From contig CAAGME010000048.1 in NCBI GenBank assembly GCA_900770945.1, forward strand, positions 1-64,000: a DNA stretch of 64,000 nucleotides, in the 5' to 3' direction. The position numbers and the translations under genes are program-made. The DNA comes from Clostridia bacterium. Its GTDB lineage: Bacteria > Bacillota > Clostridia > Christensenellales > Borkfalkiaceae. Under the pieces are notes generated by a model. It searched no databases, had not been told where the DNA came from, and worked only from the letters and a program-made list of their open reading frames with translations. Positions 1 through 6,563 of the stretch are shown piece after piece; position 1 is the first letter of the stretch, and every line of letters begins with the position of its first letter.

Positions 1-18
1 CTCTCCACGGAGCGGATG

Positions 19-427
19 AAAACGAGATAATGCCGTTTCCCTTGCGCAAAATCAACTTTGTTGCTTTTGCACGGGAGTCCCTCGGCATATTCCCTCGCAA
101 TCAAAGATTGCTCGGTCACGCGAACCGGCGAGTTTCGATTCTACTCGTTTCCCGCGTAACAGAGCGGGAAACGAGATAATGCCGTTTCCCTTGCGCAAAA
201 ACAACTGTGTTGCTTTTGCACGGGAGCCCCTCGGCATATTCCCTCACAATCAAAGATTGCTCGGTCACGCGAACTTGCGACCACATAATATATATAAAAC
301 GAGATAACGCCGTTTCCGTTCGCAAAATTGTTTCGGCAATTTTGCGGGAACCTCGGCGTATGTCGATTGCTATATGCAATCGACACGCGAACTTGCGAGT
401 TTCGATTCTACTCGTTTCCCGTCACAC
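19..427. repeat. Three tandem degenerate palindromic repeat units with tRNA-Gly-like ends
   Basis: Three related units of about 130-145 bp lie head to tail, at roughly 19-160, 161-297 and 298-427. Each holds an outer pairing (ATAATGCCG with CGGCATAT in units 1 and 2; ATAACGCCG with CGGCGTAT in unit 3), a first inner hairpin (46-70, 195-219, 321-346) and a second short hairpin (about 97-111, 246-260, 362-383). The sequences of these stems change between units while pairing is kept, which argues for selection on structure or on palindromy. The unit edge at 163-177 is identical to 15 nt of the tRNA-Gly 3' end on the same strand (471-485), and 128-155 and 395-421 resemble the tRNA-Gly T-arm plus acceptor in the opposite orientation. 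No protein-coding gene is visible in this stretch. Confidence 0.75.
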
Positions 428-468
428 ACACAAAAAGAGATAGGCGCAAGACCTATCTCTTTTTGTGT
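428..468 (-). terminator. Intrinsic terminator after tRNA-Gly
   Basis: A perfect 17-bp stem (428-444 with 452-468) with a 7-nt loop, flanked by runs of five A and five T, lies directly at the encoded CCA end of tRNA-Gly. It should end the tRNA-Val/tRNA-Gly transcript; the symmetry means it could also stop plus-strand transcription. Confidence 0.85.
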
Positions 469-542
469 GGAGCGGGAAACGAGATTCGAACTCGCGACAT
501 TTGCCTTGGCAAGGCAACGCTCTACCACTGAGCCATTCCCGC
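468..542 (-). tRNA. tRNA-Gly (anticodon GCC)
   Basis: On the minus strand the sequence folds into a full cloverleaf: acceptor GCGGGAA pairing with TTCCCGC, a D-arm around GGCTC..GAGC, anticodon stem TTGCC/GGCAA with loop TTGCCAA giving anticodon GCC, and T-arm GCGAG/CTCGT around TTCGAAT. The discriminator is U and the CCA is encoded (468-470). It is the second gene of a two-tRNA transcript, 15 nt after tRNA-Val. Confidence 0.95.
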
Positions 543-557
543 ATAATATTCAATAAG

Positions 558-633
558 TGGTGGGAACAACAGGGCTCGAACCTGTGACCCCCTGCTTGTA
601 AGGCAGATGCTCTCCCAACTGAGCTATGCTCCC
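558..633 (-). tRNA. tRNA-Val (anticodon UAC)
   Basis: Minus-strand cloverleaf with acceptor GGGAGCA/TGTTCCC (one G-U pair), D-arm TAGCTCAGTTGGGAGAGCA, anticodon loop CTTACAA (anticodon TAC, valine), five-base variable loop, T-arm ACAGG/CCTGT around TTCGAGC, and an encoded CCA at 558-560. It is the promoter-proximal tRNA of the pair. Confidence 0.95.
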
Positions 634-662
634 ACGCGGCACCGCTTTCACAATGCTCAAAT

Positions 663-691
663 ATAATATCAAATATTTATGCTTTTTGCAA
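663..691 (-). promoter_or_regulatory. Sigma-A type promoter of the tRNA-Val/tRNA-Gly unit
   Basis: On the minus strand TTGCAA (686-691) and TATTAT (663-668) are separated by exactly 17 bp. The predicted start lies about 20 nt before the tRNA-Val 5' end. The same TTGCAA/17 bp arrangement is used by the miaB promoter in this window. Confidence 0.7.
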
Positions 692-752
692 CTAAATTCA
701 AGCGCATTTCAAAACTTTTCTAAAAATATTTTTTATAACTTAAATTATCTAA

Positions 753-1556
753 CTATTGTTCGTCTTTAATCGGATTTTTGCTTAACGTAAGAAAAAAACA
801 ATCGAGATAACTTAAAAAAGATTGCTTGTCGAAATGCAAAATTGTTTTGTAAGAAGTCAGCTTTAATTCTTTAACCTTTAACTCCCGGTTTATTTTTTCG
901 ACTCCGTACTTTCCGTCACCAAGCACAAAATGCCCTTCGTGCGCAAGATGAGCGCGTATTTGATGCGTCCGCCCCGTAAAGATTTCCACCTCGACAAGGC
1001 TCGTTTGAGGTTTTTCTTTTAAAACCTCGTAACCGGTGATAATTTTCTTCGCGCCCTTAATCGGTTCGTCGTAAACTCTGACGAGAGAATTTTTTTCATC
1101 CTTTTGTAAATACGCCGTCAAGACGGCACGTTTAACTTCAAAATGCCCCCAAACTTCGGCAATGTAAAACTTTTCAAAACTTCTTGACTTAAACCCATTG
1201 AAAAGCGCGTCATAGGAGCGCGGATTGAGCGCAAAAAGCATAATTCCGTCGGTGTTGGTATCAAGTCTGTGACAAAAAAGCGCGGACGGAAATTCGACCT
1301 TTATCTCGCAAAAGACCTCTTCCGAACCGATGCCTTTACGCTTGTCGACGGCAACGATGTTTTCGTCCTTATAGATAACGCCGTAAGCGGCGCGCCTTTC
1401 GCCGTCAAAATAACAGACAATAACGTCGCCGGGCGACAAAAGAATATCGGCGGAAGTCCTTTTGCCGTTGACCTTTATGTCTTTTTTTCTCAAAAGCTTA
1501 CAAAACGCCGCATAAGAAAGCCCGCCCGCATAAAAATCGAGCAATAATTCCGACAA
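753..1556 (-). CDS. RluA/RluD-family pseudouridine synthase
   Basis: This 267-residue protein should convert a uridine in structured RNA (rRNA or tRNA) to pseudouridine. An S4-like RNA-binding segment occupies about residues 8-55, followed by a catalytic domain with the HRLDTNTDGI motif (about 96-105; its Asp is the expected catalytic residue) and the GRTHQIRAHL motif near residue 200. The start is a TTG 45 nt after the dxs stop; the ATG further upstream is in another frame. The gene is the last of the zinc-ribbon peptide-dxs operon. It is slightly short compared with E. coli RluD, fitting the shorter Firmicutes paralogues, and the target position in RNA cannot be told from the sequence. Confidence 0.88.
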   Translation of the reverse strand: MSELLLDFYAGGLSYAAFCKLLRKKDIKVNGKRTSADILLSPGDVIVCYFDGERRAAYGVIYKDENIVAVDKRKGIGSEEVFCEIKVEFPSALFCHRLDTNTDGIMLFALNPRSYDALFNGFKSRSFEKFYIAEVWGHFEVKRAVLTAYLQKDEKNSLVRVYDEPIKGAKKIITGYEVLKEKPQTSLVEVEIFTGRTHQIRAHLAHEGHFVLGDGKYGVEKINRELKVKELKLTSYKTILHFDKQSFLSYLDCFFLTLSKNPIKDEQ

Positions 1557-1601
1557 CTTTTCTTTTTTTCGGCGACAAAGGTTTTCATGGCGTATGATTT
1601 T

Positions 1602-3392
1602 TTATTCCTCGATAAGCTCTCTGATTTTGCTTTTCGTGAGCGAATTTTTTTCGAGCTGAGAAGCGACGCTTGCGTGGTCTATAAACTTATCGGCAATGCC
1701 GAGAGAAGTTATTTTAGGCGCAATACCGTTTTTTACGTAAAATTCCGCCACGAGCGAACCGAAACCGCCTATCAAAGAATTTTCTTCAATCGTAATTATT
1801 CTTCTAAGCGATATCGATTTAAGATAATTTTCGTCAAGCGGCTTTACGGTGCGGGCGTTCACGACTTCGGCATTTGTTCCGTCTGCGGCTTCGAGTGCGA
1901 TTTTCAACATTCTTGCGCCCACAGCAAGAACAACCGCGCCGTCTCCGCTTTTTTCTCTGTTCCAAAGTTCTTTTTCAAAAGGCATTATTTCGCCTATGTT
2001 TTCAACCCTGCCGTTCGGATATCTTATCGCGACGGGAGAAGAAAGTTTGAGCGCGTAATTAACGGCAAGTTCGAGTTCGCGTGCGTCTTTTGGCGCGATT
2101 ACGGTCATATTCGGAATATGCGAAAGGAACGAAATATCGAAAACGCCTTGGTGCGTACAGCCGTCGGACCCGACGAAGCCCGCCCTGTCAATAAGAAATA
2201 TCACAGGCAAATTCTGCAAGCAAACGTCTTCGATAATCTGGTCGTAAGCGCGCTGTAAAAACGTCGAATAAATACAAACGAAAGGTCTTAAGCCCGCTAT
2301 CGCAAGTCCGGCGGCATAAGTTACACAGAATTCTTCGCTTATACCGACGTCCAAAAGTCTATCGGGGAAATTTTCTTTAAGCGCGTCAAGTCCCGTTCCG
2401 AGAGCCATTCCCGCCGTCAAAAACACTGCTTTTTCATTGGATTTTACAAGTTCGACGGCAAGAATAGCGACTTTTTTTGAAAAAGTGTTATCGGAACAGG
2501 AAAGATGCGCGGAAACACCATGGTAAAATTCCGAGGATTTTTCGGCGGGAAAATAGCCCTTCCCTTTTTGAGTTTTTATATGCAAAAGAGTAGCTCGCGG
2601 AGAGGACTTAAAATCGGAAAACAACCTGACAAGAAGCTTAACGTTATGCCCGTCGAACGCGCCGACGTATTTTACCCCTACCGTATCGAGCATTCCGTAA
2701 GAATCAAGCGAGCGTTTGAACGCCGCCTTTATTCTTTTAAGCCAACGCCCAAAAAAATTCCAACCGACAAGTTTGTTCATAAACGACATAAACTTGGAAT
2801 AACGCTTTTTCATCGACATTTTCGTGAGCATTTTATAAAGCCCGTTGCTGTTTTTTGAAATCGACATTCCGTTATCGTTAAGAATAATTAGCAGTTTTTC
2901 GGGCTTTTTTTCGCTCGAAAACAACGCTTCGAGATTTTCACCGTTAAAAAACGAGCCGTCGCCCACAAAACTAACGACATAATAGTCCTCTTTGAGCTTA
3001 TCGCGCGCCGTACAATAACCGAGAGCAGCCGAAAGAGAAGTCCCTGCGTGACCCACCGTAAATGCGTCATACTCGCTTTCGAAAATATTCGGGAATCCGC
3101 TCAGACCGCATTCTTTGCGTATCGTATCGAACAGTTCGTTACGCCCGGAAAGTATTTTGTGCGCGTAAGATTGATGACCTACGTCGAAAATTATTTTATC
3201 CTTCGGAAAATCAAAAACGTAATAAAGCGCGACTATCGCGTCAACCGCACCGAGCGAAGAAGCAAGATGCCCTCCGTTATCCTCGCATACGGAAACAATG
3301 CGTTCCCGTATTTCTTCGGCAACGGCGGGAAGCTCCTTTATAGAAAGCTTTTTTAAGTCCGACGGAGTTTTTATATTTTCAAGCAAAGACAT
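1602..3392 (-). CDS. dxs: 1-deoxy-D-xylulose-5-phosphate synthase
   Basis: This 596-residue enzyme condenses pyruvate and glyceraldehyde-3-phosphate to DXP, the first step of the MEP isoprenoid pathway, and also supplies thiamine and pyridoxal synthesis. It needs thiamine diphosphate. Family motifs in order are GGHLASSLG, DVGHQSYAHKI, the ThDP/Mg motif beginning GDGS, YVGAFDGHN, DVGISEEFCVTYAAGLA carrying the catalytic Glu, the DRAG..TTHQG-like segment (here CTHQG) and AIRYPNGR. The GDG segment (GDGSFFNGENLEAL) and YVGAFDGH differ from the usual GDGA and YIGPVDGH, so this is a divergent but apparently complete DXS. The ATG at 3392 is chosen because AAGGA lies 8 nt upstream; longer in-frame starts would overlap the preceding gene. 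Confidence 0.92.
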   Translation of the reverse strand: MSLLENIKTPSDLKKLSIKELPAVAEEIRERIVSVCEDNGGHLASSLGAVDAIVALYYVFDFPKDKIIFDVGHQSYAHKILSGRNELFDTIRKECGLSGFPNIFESEYDAFTVGHAGTSLSAALGYCTARDKLKEDYYVVSFVGDGSFFNGENLEALFSSEKKPEKLLIILNDNGMSISKNSNGLYKMLTKMSMKKRYSKFMSFMNKLVGWNFFGRWLKRIKAAFKRSLDSYGMLDTVGVKYVGAFDGHNVKLLVRLFSDFKSSPRATLLHIKTQKGKGYFPAEKSSEFYHGVSAHLSCSDNTFSKKVAILAVELVKSNEKAVFLTAGMALGTGLDALKENFPDRLLDVGISEEFCVTYAAGLAIAGLRPFVCIYSTFLQRAYDQIIEDVCLQNLPVIFLIDRAGFVGSDGCTHQGVFDISFLSHIPNMTVIAPKDARELELAVNYALKLSSPVAIRYPNGRVENIGEIMPFEKELWNREKSGDGAVVLAVGARMLKIALEAADGTNAEVVNARTVKPLDENYLKSISLRRIITIEENSLIGGFGSLVAEFYVKNGIAPKITSLGIADKFIDHASVASQLEKNSLTKSKIRELIEE

Positions 3393-3414
3393 TTTCTTTT
3401 TCCTTATCCTTAAT

Positions 3415-3657
3415 TTATAGTCCGCCCCTGACATGCGGATTGCGTCTCCCGCATTTTGCGGAAGAATGTTTTTCGTCCGTTTCGATTTTATCTATCTTTA
3501 TGGTGTAGTAGTCGCCCATATCGATACATTTGCCGCAATTATCGCAAATTTTTGTCGGGTCAAGGTCACAAAACATACATTCGCCGCAATTATCACAAAT
3601 TTTTGTCGAGTCAAGCTCGCAAAAAATACATTCGTTAATTTCACGTTTTTTAGTCAT
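3415..3657 (-). CDS. Small double zinc-ribbon-like Cys-rich protein
   Basis: An 80-residue cytosolic protein of unknown role. It carries two nearly identical tandem segments of about 17 residues, each with the pattern FC-(E/D)LD-(S/P)-TKICDNCG-(E/K)C, giving paired CxxC knuckles that could bind zinc or another metal. The rest is polar and ends in KCGRRNPHVRGGL. The ATG at 3657 follows GGAG with a 6-nt spacer; an upstream TTG would overlap that site. It is divergent from lexA, shares the intergenic region with the LexA operators, and is the first gene of the dxs operon (22-nt gap). I do not recognise a characterised family. Confidence 0.8.
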   Translation of the reverse strand: MTKKREINECIFCELDSTKICDNCGECMFCDLDPTKICDNCGKCIDMGDYYTIKIDKIETDEKHSSAKCGRRNPHVRGGL

Positions 3658-3675
3658 AAATTTCTCCAAATTTTA

Positions 3676-3702
3676 AAACAAATGTTTGACAAACCTTTGT
3701 TT
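3676..3702 (+). promoter_or_regulatory. Two tandem LexA (SOS) operator sites
   Basis: Two AAAC-N4-GTTT palindromes occur at 3676-3687 and 3691-3702, with centres 15 bp apart. They are close to the Gram-positive SOS box core GAAC-N4-GTTC with A/T replacing the outer G/C. They overlap the lexA -35 element, so they fit autorepression by LexA, and they also sit upstream of the divergent zinc-ribbon/dxs operon. Confidence 0.7.
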
Positions 3703-3714
3703 ATATGATATTAT
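3686..3714 (+). promoter_or_regulatory. lexA promoter
   Basis: TTGACA (3686-3691) and TATTAT (3709-3714) are 17 bp apart. A further TATAAT lies at 3712-3717. The resulting leader is only about 10-15 nt and carries the GAGGTG ribosome site (3723-3728). Both LexA boxes cover or abut the -35. Confidence 0.7.
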
Positions 3715-3732
3715 AATACTGCGAGGTGTATT

Positions 3733-4329
3733 ATGAGTAATTATAAAAACAAGGAAACAGAAGTTCTCGGGTATATTCGTGCGTATTTAAGCGACAACGG
3801 ATTCCCGCCCACGGTAAGGGAAGTTTGCCAGGCAATGGGCTTTTCTTCTTCCGCTACGGGGCAGTACTATATTAACAAACTCAAAAAAATGGGTTTAATA
3901 GCTAACAAAGAAAGCCGCAACAGGGCTATTTCTTTGCTTGGCGAAAAACAGGAAATCGCTATGGTACCCATCATCGGTACCGTTACGGCGGGTACGCCGA
4001 TTATGGCGGTAGAAAATTTTGACGGATACTTCCCTTTGCCAGAAGAATTCAAGCCCGACGAAGATACGTTTATCCTGACCGTCCGCGGCAACAGTATGAT
4101 AAATGCGGGAATCTTAAACGGCGATAAAATAATCGTCAAAAAATCTTCGTCTGCAGATAACGGCGATATCGTTGTTGCGTTTTGGGATGACAGCGCAACC
4201 TGTAAAAGGTTTTTCCGCCGCAACGGGCATATCGTTCTTCACCCGGAAAACGACGAACTTTCCGATATCGTTTTGAATGACGTATCGATTATAGGTATCG
4301 TCTGCGGGCTTATCCGCCGCTTCAAATGA
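3733..4329 (+). CDS. lexA: LexA repressor (SOS regulator, self-cleaving)
   Basis: LexA binds SOS operators as a dimer and undergoes RecA-stimulated autocleavage after DNA damage. The 198-residue protein has an N-terminal winged-helix domain (about 1-65, with PTVREVCQAMGFSS as the recognition region) and a C-terminal S24 peptidase domain. The scissile Ala86-Gly87 pair lies in GTVTAGTP, the nucleophile is Ser121 in GNSM, and the general base is Lys158 in TCKRF, so all elements for autocleavage are present. The ATG follows GAGGTG by 4 nt. It is transcribed alone, divergently from the dxs operon, and its own operators overlap its promoter. Confidence 0.97.
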   Translation: MSNYKNKETEVLGYIRAYLSDNGFPPTVREVCQAMGFSSSATGQYYINKLKKMGLIANKESRNRAISLLGEKQEIAMVPIIGTVTAGTPIMAVENFDGYFPLPEEFKPDEDTFILTVRGNSMINAGILNGDKIIVKKSSSADNGDIVVAFWDDSATCKRFFRRNGHIVLHPENDELSDIVLNDVSIIGIVCGLIRRFK

Positions 4330-4393
4330 TTTCGTAAAAGAAAACAAAATCAAATATATATTGCGTGATTTTCAATCTTTTTACGTCACGCGT

Positions 4394-4419
4394 AAGCGAG
4401 GATAATGTCCTCGCTTTTT
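4394..4419 (+). terminator. lexA terminator
   Basis: A 9-bp stem AAGCGAGGA (4394-4402) / TCCTCGCTT (4408-4416) with a 5-nt loop is followed by a short T run. It lies between the convergent lexA and ynbB-like genes and touches the stop codon of the latter. Confidence 0.75.
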
Positions 4420-5638
4420 ATAGTCTTGACAAAATTTCTTTCAGCGCGATAACAACGTGTTCGTACGTTAATCCGCCCTGAATAAATGCGTTATACGGTT
4501 CTCTTAACGGAGCGTCGCACGAAAGCTCTATAGACGCGCCGTCAACAAAGCACCCCGCCGCCATAACGACTTTGTCTTCATACCCGGGCATGTTCCACGG
4601 CGCGACTTCCACAAAACTATCGACCGGCGAAACGTACTGTACGGATTGAATGAATTTAAGCAAGTCCCGTTCGTTTCCCATCATAACGGAGCGAGTTATA
4701 TCGTACGGAAGATTAAAGGGAGCGGGAACGGTATGATATCCGAGTTCGCCCATCACCGCGCCTATAAGCATGCTTCCTTTCAACGCTTGATTGACTACGT
4801 GCGGCGCAAGGAAAAGCCCCTCGTAAAAATATTGGTATCCGAACGCATACGAGCCTACCTCTCCGGCAATCGACGGCGACGTAAGTCGAGCTTCGGCTCT
4901 GTCAATGTATTTTTGTTTACCAGCGATATACCCGCCGGTAGGAGTTATTCCTCCACCGATGTTTTTAATCAAGGAGCCTGCAACGAGGTCTACGCCGACG
5001 TCCGTAGGTTCTTTTTTTTCTACAAATTCACCATAGCAGTTGTCGCAGAAGATACAGCCGTCAAAACCGCAACTTCTTACAAACTCCGTCAGCGGCTGCA
5101 TTTTGTCAACAGATATGGCTTCGCGTTCGTCATAACCTCTCGAACGTTGCAGATAAACCATTGAATATTTTTTTTCTTTCAACGCTTTTTCGATTTTTTT
5201 ATAATCGAAGTCGCTTCCGTCAAGCGGTATATAGTCGAACGTTATATCGTCTGCTTTCAGCGACATATCCCCGCCGTCGATAACCTTTAAAAGGGTGTCG
5301 TACGGTCTGCCCGTAACGCTAAGCACCCGTTCGCCGTGTTTTAAAACGGAAAATAGCGCGAGCGAAATGGCATGGGTTCCCGAAACGATGAACGGAGAAA
5401 CAAGACAGGCTTCCGCGCCGAAAACTTCCGCGTAAACCTTTTTGAGGGTGTCTCTGCCGACGTCTTCGCTACCATAACCGGTTGTTCCGTTGAAGTGACG
5501 CAAAGCGATTTTGTTGTTTCTGAACGCGTTAAGGACTTTTTCCTGATTATAAAGGGAAATCCCGTTTAAATACGCAAACTGTTTTTCAAGTGATTTTTCG
5601 TTTTTTTCGATTAAGAGGTCAATTTCTTTCGAGTTCAT
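4418..5638 (-). CDS. YnbB-like PLP-dependent enzyme (methionine gamma-lyase family, 'aluminium resistance protein')
   Basis: This protein of about 406 residues belongs to the cystathionine/methionine gamma-lyase-related fold type I PLP enzymes called YnbB in Firmicutes. The sequence has the cofactor region with a GxKN-type lysine in SLIKNIGGGI, preceded by the pocket segment IFCDNCYGEF whose Asp would contact the PLP ring nitrogen, and a conserved HFNGTTGYGSED region near residue 65. The in vivo substrate is not established. The ATG at 5638 (GGAG 9 nt upstream) overlaps the miaA 3' end by 20 nt; a longer N-terminus would be arginine-rich and not family-like. It is the last gene of the miaB-mutS-mutL-miaA operon, a common Clostridia arrangement. 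Confidence 0.88.
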   Translation of the reverse strand: MNSKEIDLLIEKNEKSLEKQFAYLNGISLYNQEKVLNAFRNNKIALRHFNGTTGYGSEDVGRDTLKKVYAEVFGAEACLVSPFIVSGTHAISLALFSVLKHGERVLSVTGRPYDTLLKVIDGGDMSLKADDITFDYIPLDGSDFDYKKIEKALKEKKYSMVYLQRSRGYDEREAISVDKMQPLTEFVRSCGFDGCIFCDNCYGEFVEKKEPTDVGVDLVAGSLIKNIGGGITPTGGYIAGKQKYIDRAEARLTSPSIAGEVGSYAFGYQYFYEGLFLAPHVVNQALKGSMLIGAVMGELGYHTVPAPFNLPYDITRSVMMGNERDLLKFIQSVQYVSPVDSFVEVAPWNMPGYEDKVVMAAGCFVDGASIELSCDAPLREPYNAFIQGGLTYEHVVIALKEILSRL

Positions 5639-6563
5639 TTTTAATATACTCCGATGCCTCGTCCGCGGCGGCAAGCGTATCAAAATTTTTCAAATATACA
5701 AGATTTTCCGTTCTTTTGAAATACGTTATCTGCCTTTTTGCGAAACGACGGCTGTTCAACTTTATTTTTTCTTTTATCTCTTGCTCGCTTTCTCCTCTTT
5801 CAAGCCCTTCGACAACTTCTTTATATCCTATCGCGCGCATGGACTGCGCGTTCTTTTTTACACCCGAATGTAAAAGACCTTTTACTTCATCCAAAAGTCC
5901 TTTTTCAAACATTTTCTCGACTCTCTCGTTTATGCGAGAATACAAAACGGCGCGCGGATAATCGAAGGTAAATGCAAAATACTTAAATCTCGGTATTTTT
6001 TCGTCGTTTATTTCCGACTTTTTTTTACCTGTCGTATAATATATTTCAAGAGCGCGAGAAACACGAAAAGTATCGTTTTCATGCAGAATTTTCGCACTTT
6101 TTTCGTCTACTTTTTCAAGGAGCGAATGTAGGTACGCCGCACCGTTTTCTTTTAAAACGTCGTCAAGCTTTGCGCGTATTTCGTCGTTTTTCGAACAGTT
6201 TCCGTAGCTTTTCACGTACAAAAGCGAATCGACGTAAAAGCCCGTCCCGCCGCATATTACGGGAACTTTTTTTTGCAAAAACAAGGAATTTATCTCTTTA
6301 AGCCCCGCCGCTTCGTACTCGGCGACGGAAAACTCCTCGCGCGGGTCTACGATATCGATAAGCTTATGAGGAGCAATCGCCTTTTCCTCGTCGGTAGGTT
6401 TTGCCGAGCCTATATCGAGCCCCCTATAAATCGCAACGGAATCGGCAGAAATAACTACGCTTTTAAACCTTTTGGCAAGCTCTGCGGCAAGAGCCGTTTT
6501 TCCGCTTGCGGTCGGTCCGACGATAAAAACCGCAAAGTCTTTTAAACAATCCGTTTGAACCAT
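5619..6563 (-). CDS. miaA: tRNA dimethylallyltransferase
   Basis: MiaA transfers a dimethylallyl group to N6 of adenosine 37 in tRNAs reading UNN codons. The protein is about 314 residues from the ATG at 6563. It shows the P-loop GPTASGKT (near residue 18), the SADS..YRGLDIGSAKPT segment that binds substrate, HKLIDIVDP, and GGTGFYVDSLLY. The start overlaps the end of mutL by 22 nt, so translation is probably coupled. MiaB, which later methylthiolates the same base, is encoded at the head of this operon, so both steps of ms2i6A37 formation are co-transcribed with mismatch repair. Confidence 0.96.
   Translation of the reverse strand: MVQTDCLKDFAVFIVGPTASGKTALAAELAKRFKSVVISADSVAIYRGLDIGSAKPTDEEKAIAPHKLIDIVDPREEFSVAEYEAAGLKEINSLFLQKKVPVICGGTGFYVDSLLYVKSYGNCSKNDEIRAKLDDVLKENGAAYLHSLLEKVDEKSAKILHENDTFRVSRALEIYYTTGKKKSEINDEKIPRFKYFAFTFDYPRAVLYSRINERVEKMFEKGLLDEVKGLLHSGVKKNAQSMRAIGYKEVVEGLERGESEQEIKEKIKLNSRRFAKRQITYFKRTENLVYLKNFDTLAAADEASEYIKNELERN

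Noticed and set aside
1..427. CRISPR array
   Set aside because: The repeats are 130 bp or more, diverged and palindromic inside, with no short identical repeats alternating with unique spacers and no cas genes.
1587..2258. Long plus-strand open frame opposite dxs
   Set aside because: It is the complement of the dxs coding sequence, has no ribosome site or recognisable motif, and the minus-strand product is clearly DXS.
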